Shown piece after piece: positions 26,123 through 35,549 of a stretch of 64,000 nucleotides of DNA. The notes beneath the pieces are model-generated. The model had not been told where the DNA came from, made no database searches, and saw only the letters and a program-made list of their open reading frames with translations. Where the stretch lies: the NCBI GenBank assembly GCA_003248935.1, contig QFQF01000001.1, positions 1 through 64,000 on the forward strand, read 5' to 3'. The first letter of the stretch is position 1. Each line of letters starts with the position of its first letter. The DNA comes from Sphingobium sp. Lineage in GTDB: Bacteria > Pseudomonadota > Alphaproteobacteria > Sphingomonadales > Sphingomonadaceae. Made by a program: the position numbers and the translations under genes.

Positions 26123-29100
26123 TCAGAATTTTGTCCGCGCCCCGACCAGGAAACGCCGTTCATAAATGTTGTTGAAGGCCTTCTGATCCGGGAAAGTCAG
26201 ATAGTATTTCTCATATTCCCCGGTCAGGTTAGACCCCTGCGCATATATGGTCACATGATCGTTGATGTCATAGCTGATCGACGCATCGATGTAGTTGGTG
26301 GGCTTCTGATACAGCGTCAGCCCCTCGATACCGGCATAGTTGGACTCCTCGACCCGCTTGGAGCGATAGTTCCATGCGACACGAGCCTGAAGGCCGTATT
26401 TCTCGAACCACAGCGCCGCGTTGATCTGATGCCGTGAATTGTCCTGGAAGGGCTCCTTGGCGCCCGAGAGGTCGACACGGCCGGAGGAGGAGTCGGACAG
26501 CGTGTAGTTCGCGTCGAAACCGAAGCCGCTGAGCACGCCCGGCAGGAAGTCGAAGGCGACCTTCGCACCGGCTTCCAGCCCCTTCAGCGTACCGCCCTTG
26601 CCCTGAACATAGGAGCTGATCGGCACCGCGTTACGGACGACGCCATCCAGATCGGCCAGGTCGGTGCGGATCACCGTCGAGCGTTCGATGAAGCTCGCCA
26701 CATTGACCTTGAACAGGCCGAGGCTGAGCAAGCTGGAACGGCCGAGATAATATTCGAACGAGAGATCGAGGTTTTCCGCGCGCCACGGATCAAGCTGCGG
26801 ATTGCCGTTGGAGTTGCCGCCCGTGACGTGGAACACCGGCGGATTGGTCGTCGTGTCGATGGCGTATGTCAGGTCCAGGCCCCCGCCCCACTGCGACAGA
26901 TCGAGCAAGGTCATGGTCTTGGCATAGGCGAAGCGGACACGGAAATCGTCGGTCACGTCGAGTGCCAAGTTGAAGGCGGGGAGGAAGTCCGTGAACGACC
27001 GTTTCGTGATGACGTCGCCGACATCCTCCTGCGGCAGGCCATAGGCCTGACCCGGGCCGGAGATATTCTGGCGCACCTTGAACTGCGTGTTGATGACGCG
27101 CACGCCGCCATTGCCGCGCAGGGGCATGCCCGCCACTTCGCTCTGGAAATTGAGCTGGAAGTAACCGGACCACTGGTCGAGGTCGATCGCGTAGGACCGG
27201 CCCGGCAGCAGGAAGCGTTCGTTGCCCGGATAGAAGCTGTTCTGGAACTTCTCCGGATTGTCCATGGCGGACGGATCAAGGACCAGGATGGAGCCTACGC
27301 CATTTGCCGGAACGTTGAACTGCTTGACCCACTGGGACAGCGTGGAATCGGTCGCCGGACGGGTCAGCCCGGCGGTGTAGAAGCCCGCTCCATCCCCGGC
27401 CGCACAACTGTCGGTATTGTTCAACTGTACGTCGAATGCCTTCCATTTGACGTAGCACCCGGCGGCGTCGGTGGCGCCATTGCCCGCGTAGAGCGGTGCC
27501 GCGCGCTCGAACGCCGTTTCCTGGGCCGACCGCGTACCGTAACGCGCGCCGAATGCGGCGTTGAAATCCGGGCTGAACTCATATGTGCCGTCGAACCGCA
27601 CGATCTTCATGTCGGACTCGGACCGCAGGTTGTTCTCCGACGACATCGTCTTCAACGCATAGGCAGCCGGGTTGGTCAGGTTGCTGGTCAGCGCGTTGGG
27701 CAGGGAGAAACTGACGTTCGAGCCGGTATAATCCACGACCGCCGGCAGCGTATTGTAGCGATAGCCGAGTGCGTTGAACGTGCGGTCGCCGCCCAGCGAC
27801 GCCGGATAATGGCCGACGCCGTCGAACCACTGGTCGCCGTCCGACAGGCTGAATTGCAGATAGCTGTTGTCCCGGCTGTATTTCGCCTTGCCGTACACGC
27901 CACGCAAGGTCGCCTTGAATGGGCCGCCGTCATCGTAGCGAAGCTCGATATTGGCGTTGCGGGAGTCGGACTTTCCGCGCGACAGGTCCGAATAGCTGTC
28001 GAAATTCTGCAGCGTGTAGTCGTAGCGCTGGATGGTGTTGAAATTGAACCCGTTGATCGTCGAACCGGTATCGCGGCTCAGGCCCGGGACAAAGTCCGCC
28101 GCCTGCCAGTTGACCGCCTGGAACTGGAAACCGGCAGTCCGATCATATTGCGTTTGCCGCGTATAGAAGCCGTCGGCCACCAGTTCGAGCGCATCGTTAA
28201 TGTGCGCCTGAAACGACGCATTGATGCCCAGGCGTTCGCGCGAGGTGATACGCTCCCAGCCGGTGTGCGCCTGCGGAGAGAAGAACGCATCGTTGGCGTC
28301 GCCATCGCCGTTGACGTCCACCCCGACGAGCTGACCGTTCTCGTAAATCGAAGTGCCGCGCGTGGCGTCACCGCTGCGGAAGCCGCCATAGCCCGTCGCG
28401 TTGTCGATCGCCTCGGTAACCAGACGGCCGCCATAGTCGCGCTGGATACCTGAATAGGAATTCGACAAATCAACATCGGAATAGGATGCCGAGACGAGAA
28501 AGCCGAAATCATCGTTCCGCCAGGAGAGCAGGCCGTTGAACTGCGGGTTCCACTTCTCCGTCTTGTCGCCATAGGCGGCCTCCGCCGCAGCCGCGACAGT
28601 GAAGCCTGACTTCATGTCGAAGGGGCGGCGGGTCTTGAGATCGACGGTGCCGGTGATGCCAGCCGCGAGCAGCGATGCGGTCGGCGACTTGATGACGTCC
28701 GCGCCCGAAAACAGCTGGGAGGGAATGTCGGTGAAGTTGGGCTGAACCGAGGTAACCGAACCCGCGCCGAGGAAGGACTCACCATTCATCAGCGTCGTCA
28801 CCTGCGGCAGGCCGCGCACGTTGATACGGCCGCCTTCGCCCGCTTCACGGCGAATCTGGACGCCGGGGATACGCTGCAACGAGTCGGAGATGGTTGCGTC
28901 CGGCAGCTTGCCGATATCCTGCGCGGAAATCGCGTCAACGACGCTGGCGGCTTCACGCTTCACGTTGATCGCGCGCTCCTGCGATGCGCGGATGCCGGTG
29001 ACGACGATATCCTGGACATTCGCCGACTGGTCGTCGGATACGGTGGACGTGGCGCTTTCCGTCTGAGCGAACGCCGTCATCGGCGCGATCACGGCAAACG

Positions 29101-29149
29101 ATGACACAGCGCAAAGCAGCATCGAACCGCGCGTACGATTTATGAACAT
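26123..29149 (-). CDS. TonB-dependent receptor, carbohydrate type
   Basis: 1008 aa outer-membrane receptor. Signal peptide 1-28 (ending TAFAQ), a TonB-box-like DIVVTGIRASQERAI, and a plug with SLQRIPGVQIRREAGEGGRINVRGLP, then a 22-strand barrel ending in an aromatic-rich RRFLVGARTKF. Size and plug sequence are those of the large sphingomonad/Caulobacter oligosaccharide receptors. Heads the operon with the halogenase-like gene and the sugar kinase, so it probably brings oligosaccharides into the periplasm for the GH2/GH97 enzymes. Confidence 0.92.
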   Translation of the reverse strand: MFINRTRGSMLLCAVSSFAVIAPMTAFAQTESATSTVSDDQSANVQDIVVTGIRASQERAINVKREAASVVDAISAQDIGKLPDATISDSLQRIPGVQIRREAGEGGRINVRGLPQVTTLMNGESFLGAGSVTSVQPNFTDIPSQLFSGADVIKSPTASLLAAGITGTVDLKTRRPFDMKSGFTVAAAAEAAYGDKTEKWNPQFNGLLSWRNDDFGFLVSASYSDVDLSNSYSGIQRDYGGRLVTEAIDNATGYGGFRSGDATRGTSIYENGQLVGVDVNGDGDANDAFFSPQAHTGWERITSRERLGINASFQAHINDALELVADGFYTRQTQYDRTAGFQFQAVNWQAADFVPGLSRDTGSTINGFNFNTIQRYDYTLQNFDSYSDLSRGKSDSRNANIELRYDDGGPFKATLRGVYGKAKYSRDNSYLQFSLSDGDQWFDGVGHYPASLGGDRTFNALGYRYNTLPAVVDYTGSNVSFSLPNALTSNLTNPAAYALKTMSSENNLRSESDMKIVRFDGTYEFSPDFNAAFGARYGTRSAQETAFERAAPLYAGNGATDAAGCYVKWKAFDVQLNNTDSCAAGDGAGFYTAGLTRPATDSTLSQWVKQFNVPANGVGSILVLDPSAMDNPEKFQNSFYPGNERFLLPGRSYAIDLDQWSGYFQLNFQSEVAGMPLRGNGGVRVINTQFKVRQNISGPGQAYGLPQEDVGDVITKRSFTDFLPAFNLALDVTDDFRVRFAYAKTMTLLDLSQWGGGLDLTYAIDTTTNPPVFHVTGGNSNGNPQLDPWRAENLDLSFEYYLGRSSLLSLGLFKVNVASFIERSTVIRTDLADLDGVVRNAVPISSYVQGKGGTLKGLEAGAKVAFDFLPGVLSGFGFDANYTLSDSSSGRVDLSGAKEPFQDNSRHQINAALWFEKYGLQARVAWNYRSKRVEESNYAGIEGLTLYQKPTNYIDASISYDINDHVTIYAQGSNLTGEYEKYYLTFPDQKAFNNIYERRFLVGARTKF

Positions 29150-29333
29150 TATGCCCTTCCTCTCCTGACGATGCTAAATCGATTCTCTATTAATGATTTT
29201 TGCTTTATCAATTTGGCATTGTTGCTGAGGACGGTCAATGGCCTTCTGTTTCCAGGCGGAACGTCGCCGGGAAAGTTCGCTTTTTCAGAGAGTTTGTCTG
29301 TGTCTGGCCAGGGCAAGAACCCTGCGGGGACCA

Positions 29334-29936
29334 CTAGATCGGGCCTGTTCCCGTGCGTTCTGCCATGGCGGAAAGGTCTTCAGGGCTATTGATATTCGGG
29401 ACCGGATCGTGCGCTATTCCCGGCACATCGACGGTCGCCGCCCATCGCCGCACGCTACGGTCGCCGCCTGCGGTCAGATGCCCGTCGAGCGGATCGGCCA
29501 GGGCCACCGGCCAGTAGCCGGCGATCGGCAGGTGACGGAGATACGCGCCACCCGGTCGCGCGATCAGTTCCTCCAGCAATGCCGACGGCACAACCGGCGT
29601 GTCACAGGCCATTGTCAGCACCGCCGCAAAACCCTCCGCCCGCGCATGCGCGAGCGCCGCGTTCAACCCGCCGAGCGGCCCGAGGTCCCGCGCTGGCCGG
29701 TCGGCTATACACGTCAGGTCAGGGTGGTCCCGCCCGCAAATGACGATGTCATCCGCAAACGGCATCAACATCGCGACGCAATGATCGATCAGCGGCCTGC
29801 CATCCAGCAGCGCCATCGCCTTGTCGCTGCCGAACCGGGACGAACGGCCACCTGCGAGCACGGCACCCAGTATCCGCCTGCCCTGCCCTTCAACCGTTCC
29901 TTCGGCCATGCGCACCTCAGTCCCGGGACGACCCAT
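29334..29936 (-). CDS. mobA: Molybdenum cofactor guanylyltransferase
   Basis: Attaches GMP to molybdopterin to make the guanine dinucleotide cofactor. 200 aa, with the nucleotide loop GAVLAGGRSSRFGSDKA, DIVICGR, the DLGPLGGLNAALAHA segment and the metal-binding MACDTPVVP. Start at 29936 or at ATG 29909 (MAEGT). It is the first gene of a molybdenum-related cluster that continues on the plus strand, from which it is divergent. The 184 bp downstream (29150-29333) serve as upstream region of the TonB receptor. Confidence 0.88.
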   Translation of the reverse strand: MGRPGTEVRMAEGTVEGQGRRILGAVLAGGRSSRFGSDKAMALLDGRPLIDHCVAMLMPFADDIVICGRDHPDLTCIADRPARDLGPLGGLNAALAHARAEGFAAVLTMACDTPVVPSALLEELIARPGGAYLRHLPIAGYWPVALADPLDGHLTAGGDRSVRRWAATVDVPGIAHDPVPNINSPEDLSAMAERTGTGPI

Positions 29937-30055
29937 GGCGAAAGCGCCTCTGCGGGTCGTACCTGTTTACCACGTTCAGCTAGCGGCAATCTTCGCACTG
30001 GTCTATCGCTCCCCAACCCTTTCCCGCCTTCAGGCGTTCCGTCACCCGAACCGCA

Positions 30056-32221
30056 GTGGAACAGGCCGATCCTATGCCTCTCACCCGTATCCCTTCGACA
30101 ACCGGCCGCCGCGTGCGCGCATTGCTGGCAATTGGCGGCGCGGCTTTGACCCTGCCGCAACCCGCGCAAGCCGACCCCAACCCCTTCGACCTTGCCGGGC
30201 CGACGCTGGAAATCAGCGTGACCCATGACGGGCAGACCTTGCCGATCGGCAAGGTGCCCAATCTCGCAACCGGCGACACCCTGTCCATCCGCGCCGATTT
30301 CCCGAAGGACCAGTCGGCCCATTATCTGATCGTTGCGGCCTTCCTGCGCGGCGCAACAAATCCGCCGCCCAAGGACTGGTTCTTCATGGCCGAAGCGTGG
30401 AAGCGCAAGGCGAAGGACAATTCGCTGAGCATCACCGTGCCGGAGGGTGCGCGGCAGATGGTGCTGTTCCTGGCGCCCGAGACAGGCGGCGATTTCTCCA
30501 CGATCATGGATGCGGTACGGGGGCGCCCCGGCGAATTCGTGCGCGCGTCGCAGGACCTGAACCAGGCATCGCTCGACCGGTCGCGCCTCAACGCCTTCCT
30601 CGACGGCATCCGCGCGCTGGACTCAACCCGGCCCGAGCAACTGGAAACGGTTTCCCCTCTCCTCGCCCGCAGCCTGGCGATGAAGTTCAACGCCGATTGC
30701 CTGTACAAGGCGACGAGCGCGCAGGCGGCCTGCTTGACCCAGAACCAGGATTCACTGGTGTTGAGCGACGTGCACAGCAGTTCGATCACCGAAACGCTGA
30801 CCGGCGCACCGACCGACCTCGCTCTCCAGATTGCGTCGACACCGCAGGGCGGGATGGGCGTCTACAGCCCCTATATCGGCGTGGTGCGTGACCTCGCCCG
30901 GGTACTCGGCGGGTTCCGGACGGCGCAGTATCAGTATATTCCGGCGCTGACCGTCGAACGCGACGACAAGCTGGCGCTGCTGCTGAATGTCGCCCCCTCC
31001 TTCAAGAAGCCGCAGTCGGTTCTGGTGGCGGCGCTCCCGGCGATCGAGCGTCCGCATCTGCCCCCGTTGCGCGCGGCGGAGGAAGGCGACCTGTTCTGCG
31101 CGGCCCGGCCCGGCCTTGTCCTGCCGGTGGACGGCGCACCGCTGATCTACGCCACGTCCTACGCCCACGATGTGCAACTGCGGGTAAAGGACAAGGATGG
31201 GCGGACAGTCGACCTGCCGGTCACGCATCGCGCGGACAAGGGCGGTTATCTGGTGGACGGACGCGGCCTGTCTGGCGTGGCGATCAATGGACCGACGGAT
31301 GCCGTGCTCCATGGAAAATGGGGTTTCGAGGCGTTCTCCGGCCCGTCCTTCCGCCTGCAGCCGAGCGCGGGGCCGGACTGGAAGGTCGCGTCTGGCAACG
31401 GCTCGCCCGTCCGGCTGGAGGGCGGATCGGCTGCCTGCGTCGAACGCATCGCGCTGCGTGACGGGACAGGCAGGGAACAGGCGCTCGAATGGAAACCGGC
31501 CGCGGGCGGTGGCGTGTCCGTGACGCTGCCCGACGTTCCCGCCTCGGGTTCGCGCACGCTGCTCGTGCGCCAATATGGAGAGGCGACCCCCACAGAGGTC
31601 GCACTGCACGGTCCGGTTCGGCCCGCCGCCAGCCTTATCGCGAAGTCCGTGCAGCGTCCCGCCGGAGCGCAGGCCGCCAATATGCTCTACCTGGGCAGCG
31701 ACGACGTGATACCCGCCGACGGCAGCCTCACCTTCTCCATCCGCGCGGGCGACGGCGGGAAATGGACCGGAGGCGAAACTGTGGAGGTGACGGCCGGGGA
31801 CAATCCGGCGGCGGCCAGGCTGACCGGGACCGATGGCCTCAAGCTGCAGTCGGGCCAGGTGATGCTGGCGACGATCGATCCGGGCCGGTCTCTCGGTTCA
31901 TCCGCATTCGGCCCGCTACGCTTTCGCGTCGTACGCGACGGGATTGCAAGCGAATGGCAGCCACTGGGCGCTCTGGTCCGCCTGCCCGCCATACAGGGCG
32001 TCAATTGCGGCGGTGACGGTCAATGCACCCTGACGGGCAATGGCCTGTTTCTGATCGATCAGGTCGCGGCCTCGCCGGACTTCGCCCAGCCGGTCCGGGT
32101 GCCTGACGGCTTTACCGGCATGGTGCTGAAGGTGCCGCGTCCGGCTGACGGCACGCTGTTCCTGAAACTGAGGGACGACGGGACCGTGCCCGCCACCCTG
32201 ACTGTACCGGGCCGACCCTAG
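30056..32221 (+). CDS. Large secreted protein of unknown function in molybdenum cluster
   Basis: 721 aa, not recognised. A signal peptide is evident after the likely start MPLTRIP (30074): ALLAIGGAALTLPQPAQA. The mature protein is soluble, rich in beta-strand-like segments, with two cysteine pairs (DCLYKATSAQAAC near residue 215 and NCGGDGQC near 665) that may form disulfides. A predominantly beta, multidomain periplasmic or surface protein is the most one can say. It runs 11 bp into the ModE-type gene, so both are probably co-transcribed. No metal-binding or catalytic motif is clear. Confidence 0.8.
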   Translation: MEQADPMPLTRIPSTTGRRVRALLAIGGAALTLPQPAQADPNPFDLAGPTLEISVTHDGQTLPIGKVPNLATGDTLSIRADFPKDQSAHYLIVAAFLRGATNPPPKDWFFMAEAWKRKAKDNSLSITVPEGARQMVLFLAPETGGDFSTIMDAVRGRPGEFVRASQDLNQASLDRSRLNAFLDGIRALDSTRPEQLETVSPLLARSLAMKFNADCLYKATSAQAACLTQNQDSLVLSDVHSSSITETLTGAPTDLALQIASTPQGGMGVYSPYIGVVRDLARVLGGFRTAQYQYIPALTVERDDKLALLLNVAPSFKKPQSVLVAALPAIERPHLPPLRAAEEGDLFCAARPGLVLPVDGAPLIYATSYAHDVQLRVKDKDGRTVDLPVTHRADKGGYLVDGRGLSGVAINGPTDAVLHGKWGFEAFSGPSFRLQPSAGPDWKVASGNGSPVRLEGGSAACVERIALRDGTGREQALEWKPAAGGGVSVTLPDVPASGSRTLLVRQYGEATPTEVALHGPVRPAASLIAKSVQRPAGAQAANMLYLGSDDVIPADGSLTFSIRAGDGGKWTGGETVEVTAGDNPAAARLTGTDGLKLQSGQVMLATIDPGRSLGSSAFGPLRFRVVRDGIASEWQPLGALVRLPAIQGVNCGGDGQCTLTGNGLFLIDQVAASPDFAQPVRVPDGFTGMVLKVPRPADGTLFLKLRDDGTVPATLTVPGRP

Positions 32222-32232
32222 CCAACGCTCCC

Positions 32233-32646
32233 GTGCGCGACTATCATCCCCCTATGGTTCCACGCATCGGCCCGCTCAAGATCAAGGCCCAGATATTCTG
32301 CGACGACGAGCCCGCAATGGGGCCGGGCAAAGCCGCGCTGCTGGAGGCGATCGACCGTGAGGGCTCGATCTCCGGCGCGGGCCGTGCTCTCGGCATGAGC
32401 TATCGCCGTACATGGCTGCTGGTCGATTCCATGAACCGCTGCTGGAATGAGCGGCTGGTCGAGGCCGTGCCCGGTGGCGGGCGGGACCGCGGCGCGCGAG
32501 TGACGCCATGCGGGCACGCCGTGTTGCAGGCCTATCGCGCGCTGGAACAGCGCATCAGCGAGGCCGCAACGGCGGATGGCGGCCTGACCACACTCACGGC
32601 CCTGATGCGCGAAACGCCGGAACCGGCGAGCACACCATCCGCTTGA
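32233..32646 (+). CDS. Stand-alone ModE-type (LysR-like HTH) regulator
   Basis: 137 aa; GKAALLEAIDREGSISGAGRALGMSYRRTWLLVDSMNRCW is the ModE N-terminal HTH, followed by the wing (VEAVPGGGRDRGARVTPCGHAVLQAYRALE). The C-terminal molybdate-binding Mop domains of E. coli ModE are absent, so molybdate sensing must come from elsewhere or is lost. Translation may start at 32233 or 32254 (MVPRIG). Probable regulator of the neighbouring TonB receptor through the palindrome at 33233-33250. Confidence 0.87.
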   Translation: MRDYHPPMVPRIGPLKIKAQIFCDDEPAMGPGKAALLEAIDREGSISGAGRALGMSYRRTWLLVDSMNRCWNERLVEAVPGGGRDRGARVTPCGHAVLQAYRALEQRISEAATADGGLTTLTALMRETPEPASTPSA

Positions 32647-32664
32647 GGCGCACCGGTTCATACA

Positions 32665-33207
32665 TTACGGCAGGCGGCTGACCATCAGCCGTACCGATGG
32701 CGCGCCGTTGGCCGCGACCTGCAGGGTGTAAGCGCCGGGCTGAAGCGCGAAATCGACCATCTTCCGGATGCCCGAGCAATCGGGACCATGGCCATGGGCG
32801 ACGGAGGTCATGGCCTGTCCGCCCTTCAGCACGTCGATCCAGGCGCCAGAGCCGAGCGCGACGCGATACGTGCCGGCGGTCTCCACCTTGAACAGGTACA
32901 TGCCGCCATAGCTGACCGTGCCGCCCGGCTTTTCGGGCAGGACGACATATTTGACGTCCGGCGTCTGCATCAGGGTCGCGTCAATGGCCTTGCCTGGCGT
33001 CAGGGCGCTCGCCCCGAGCAGATCGACGCTGGCAGCTGCCGGCATCGGCTGCGCCTTGGTCCATCCGGACAGGCTTTCCGGCAATGCGGGCGCGGGGGCT
33101 GTACAGGCGGGGGGCGACTGTTGCGCGGAGGCAACAGATGGCATCACCAACGCCGATGAAGCCAGGAAAATCGCCAGATATCCCCGCAAAACCAGTGATT
33201 TTCGCAT
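32665..33207 (-). CDS. Small secreted protein, unknown function
   Basis: 180 aa from the ATG at 33207 (the frame is open to 33228). Signal peptide MRKSLVLRGYLAIFLASSALVMPSVASA; the mature part ends with a strand-rich domain (GMYLFKVETAGTYRVALGSGAWIDV) resembling a small beta-sandwich, with Cys in the GPDCSG loop and a HGHG cluster that could bind metal. Divergent from the TonB receptor across a perfect palindrome, so the two are probably co-regulated. Function not recognised; a periplasmic binding role is only a guess. Confidence 0.75.
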   Translation of the reverse strand: MRKSLVLRGYLAIFLASSALVMPSVASAQQSPPACTAPAPALPESLSGWTKAQPMPAAASVDLLGASALTPGKAIDATLMQTPDVKYVVLPEKPGGTVSYGGMYLFKVETAGTYRVALGSGAWIDVLKGGQAMTSVAHGHGPDCSGIRKMVDFALQPGAYTLQVAANGAPSVRLMVSRLP

Positions 33208-33232
33208 CCCGCTTTCCCTCCGGCGCATTCAA

Positions 33233-33250
33233 TGTATATGGCCATATACA
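33233..33250. promoter_or_regulatory. Perfect 18-bp palindrome, candidate ModE-type operator
   Basis: TGTATATGGCCATATACA lies 26 bp upstream of the small secreted gene and 51 bp upstream of the TonB receptor start, in the only AT-rich stretch there. TATAT-containing half-sites are typical of known ModE/Mo-boxes, and a ModE-type gene lies 600 bp away. Confidence 0.6.
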
Positions 33251-33300
33251 GCATGATCTGACGGCACAATGCCGCACCAACGCAACAAAGGGGTTTTTCG

Positions 33301-35451
33301 ATGCGCTTGTCCATGACGTCCACGGTCGCGGCTCTGATGGCTTCGGCCGTTTCGCTGCCCGCCGTGGCCCAGGAGCCCGCACCGGCATCGCAGGGCGGCG
33401 CAGACGGCACGTTCGGCCTTGGCCAGATCGTCGTGACCGCGCCTCGCATCGACGGGGTACTGCTGGGCAGCGGATCGACGCTGTCGTCGGAGGCGATCTA
33501 TACGTTCAACCGTCCGACGCTCGACGAAGCGGTCAACCTGATCCCCGGCATATCGTCCGCGAACAGCGGCGGCTCCCGCAACGAGCGGCTGATCTTCGTG
33601 CGCGGCTTCGATCGGTTCCAGGTGCCCCTGTCGATTGACGGCATCCGCGTGTACCTGCCCGCCGACAACCGGCTCGATTACGGCCGGTTCCTCACCCCCG
33701 ACATCGCCGAGATCCAGGTCGCGAAGGGCTATGCCTCCGTCCTCGACGGGCCGGGCGCGATGGGCGGTGCCGTCAACCTCGTCACCCGCAAGCCGACGAA
33801 GGAGATCGAGGGAGAGGTGCGCGGTACGCTCAACCTCGACAGCGACGCCGACTATGCCGGCTACAATGTCTTCGCCATGCTGGGGACGCGGCATGACACA
33901 TGGTACGCGTCCGCCTCCTACACCCGCAACGTCGTCGATCACTGGGACTTGCCGGGAGACTATACGGCGGTGGCCGGTTCGGCCGAGAATGGTGGCGCGC
34001 GCGACTTTTCCGATACACGCGACTGGCGCGTGAACGCGAAGATCGGCTTCACGCCGAACGCCACGGACGAATATGCCATCAGCTATACGCGGCAAGAGGG
34101 GTCGAAGAACGCGCCGTTGCATGTGACCGATGCGGTCACGACGCCGCTGCCGACCGGTGCGCCCAACCCGCGCTACTGGTCATGGCCATACTGGAACATC
34201 GAGAACATCTATTTCCTCTCGACGACCGCGCTGGGCGACAAGGCGACGCTGAAGACCCGGATCTACCGGAACAGCTTCGACAATCTGCTGCGGTCCTTCG
34301 ACAACGCGACGCAGACCACGCAGACGCTCGGCCGTGCGTTCAACAGCTATTATGCGGACAGGGCCTGGGGCGGATCAGCCGAACTGGCCGTCGACCTGAC
34401 CGCCGCCTACCAGTTCAGCCTCGCCGCGCACTATCGCCGTGACAAGCATGTCGAATGGCAGCAGGCGTTCCGTACGGCCGCGCCCCTCACCTACACCGAG
34501 CCGAAGCAGACGGCGATCGAGGACACGTTCAGCATCGCGGCCGAAAACCGCTTTCTGCTCTCGTCCGCGCTGACCCTGACGGCCGGAGCCAGCTATGACT
34601 GGCGCGACACGAAGAAGGCGGAGGAATTCACCGGCGTCGTCGGCCTCTCATCCGCAACCTTCTTCCGCTACCCGGTACGCAACGTCGGTGCATTCAACGC
34701 ACAGGGCCGGATCGAATGGACGCCCGACGCGGACACCAGCGTCCATGCGAGCGTCTCCTCCCGTGCGCGTTTCCCGACGATCTTCGAGCGGTTCAGCACC
34801 CAGTTCGGCAATGCCGCCTCCAACCCGGCGCTGAAGGCCGAACGCGCAACCAACTACGAAATCGGCGCGGCCCGGCAACTGGGCAGCCTGCATGTCGAGG
34901 GCGCGATCTTCTACAGCGACATCGACGACGCGATCGTCGCGGTGCGCCCGGCCGGTTTCCCCTCCACCGTCACCCAGCGCCAGAATCTGGGCAGCGCGGA
35001 ATATTATGGCGGAGAACTCGCGCTCACCTATCGCCTCGGCGACACGGTGGAGGTCGGCGGCAACTACACCTACACGCACCGCTCGTTCGACATAGCGCCG
35101 CAGACGAACGGGACCGTCGTGCCCGTGTTCCGCCTGACCGACGTGCCGACGCACAAGGGCTTTGCCTACGTCTCCTGGGCGCCCATCCCGCAGTTGAAGA
35201 TCGTGCCGAGCGTCGATGTCGCATCGAACCGGACCACGCTCGACACCTATAACGTGGCCGCGCCGTCCGTCACCCGCTACTACCGCACCGGCAGCTACGC
35301 GGTGGCGAATATCCGGGTCGATTTCGAGATCGTGGACGGCGTGCAACTGGGGGTCGGCGCTCGCAACCTGTTCGACGATTATTACGTCCTGACGGACGGC
35401 TTCCCCGAGCAGGGCCGCAGCTTCTTCGCGAGCCTGCGCGCCCGTTACTGA
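33301..35451 (+). CDS. TonB-dependent receptor, putative molybdenum-related
   Basis: 716 aa. Signal peptide to about residue 24 (PAVAQ); TonB-box-like GQIVVTAPRI; plug segment ATL-type NLIPGISSANSGGSRNERLIFVRGFDRFQVPLSIDGIRVYLPADNR; ends with a barrel whose last strand is RSFFASLRARY. Size and plug fit metal/siderophore-type receptors rather than the 1000-aa sugar receptors. The neighbours (mobA, ModE-type regulator, molybdopterin oxidoreductase) suggest molybdate or a molybdophore as ligand; this is inference. SD AAGGGG precedes the ATG. Confidence 0.9.
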   Translation: MRLSMTSTVAALMASAVSLPAVAQEPAPASQGGADGTFGLGQIVVTAPRIDGVLLGSGSTLSSEAIYTFNRPTLDEAVNLIPGISSANSGGSRNERLIFVRGFDRFQVPLSIDGIRVYLPADNRLDYGRFLTPDIAEIQVAKGYASVLDGPGAMGGAVNLVTRKPTKEIEGEVRGTLNLDSDADYAGYNVFAMLGTRHDTWYASASYTRNVVDHWDLPGDYTAVAGSAENGGARDFSDTRDWRVNAKIGFTPNATDEYAISYTRQEGSKNAPLHVTDAVTTPLPTGAPNPRYWSWPYWNIENIYFLSTTALGDKATLKTRIYRNSFDNLLRSFDNATQTTQTLGRAFNSYYADRAWGGSAELAVDLTAAYQFSLAAHYRRDKHVEWQQAFRTAAPLTYTEPKQTAIEDTFSIAAENRFLLSSALTLTAGASYDWRDTKKAEEFTGVVGLSSATFFRYPVRNVGAFNAQGRIEWTPDADTSVHASVSSRARFPTIFERFSTQFGNAASNPALKAERATNYEIGAARQLGSLHVEGAIFYSDIDDAIVAVRPAGFPSTVTQRQNLGSAEYYGGELALTYRLGDTVEVGGNYTYTHRSFDIAPQTNGTVVPVFRLTDVPTHKGFAYVSWAPIPQLKIVPSVDVASNRTTLDTYNVAAPSVTRYYRTGSYAVANIRVDFEIVDGVQLGVGARNLFDDYYVLTDGFPEQGRSFFASLRARY

Positions 35452-35474
35452 ACGCACGGACAGCCTGACATGAA

Positions 35475-35502
35475 GGGCCGGGCGGTGACAGCCGCCCGGC
35501 CC
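35475..35502 (+). terminator. Strong hairpin after the TonB receptor
   Basis: Perfect 11-bp GC stem (GGGCCGGGCGG with CCGCCCGGCCC) and 6-nt loop, followed by TTTGCTATT. It lies 23 bp after the receptor stop, so the oxidoreductase gene downstream probably depends on its own promoter or on read-through. Confidence 0.6.
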
Positions 35503-35549
35503 TTTGCTATTCGTCACACGTCCGCCAAACCGACGACGAACGGCAACCG

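Noticed and set aside
26828..28453. 541-codon plus-strand frame opposite the TonB receptor
   Set aside because: Open only because of GC-rich codon bias on the opposite strand; the receptor on the minus strand is unambiguous.
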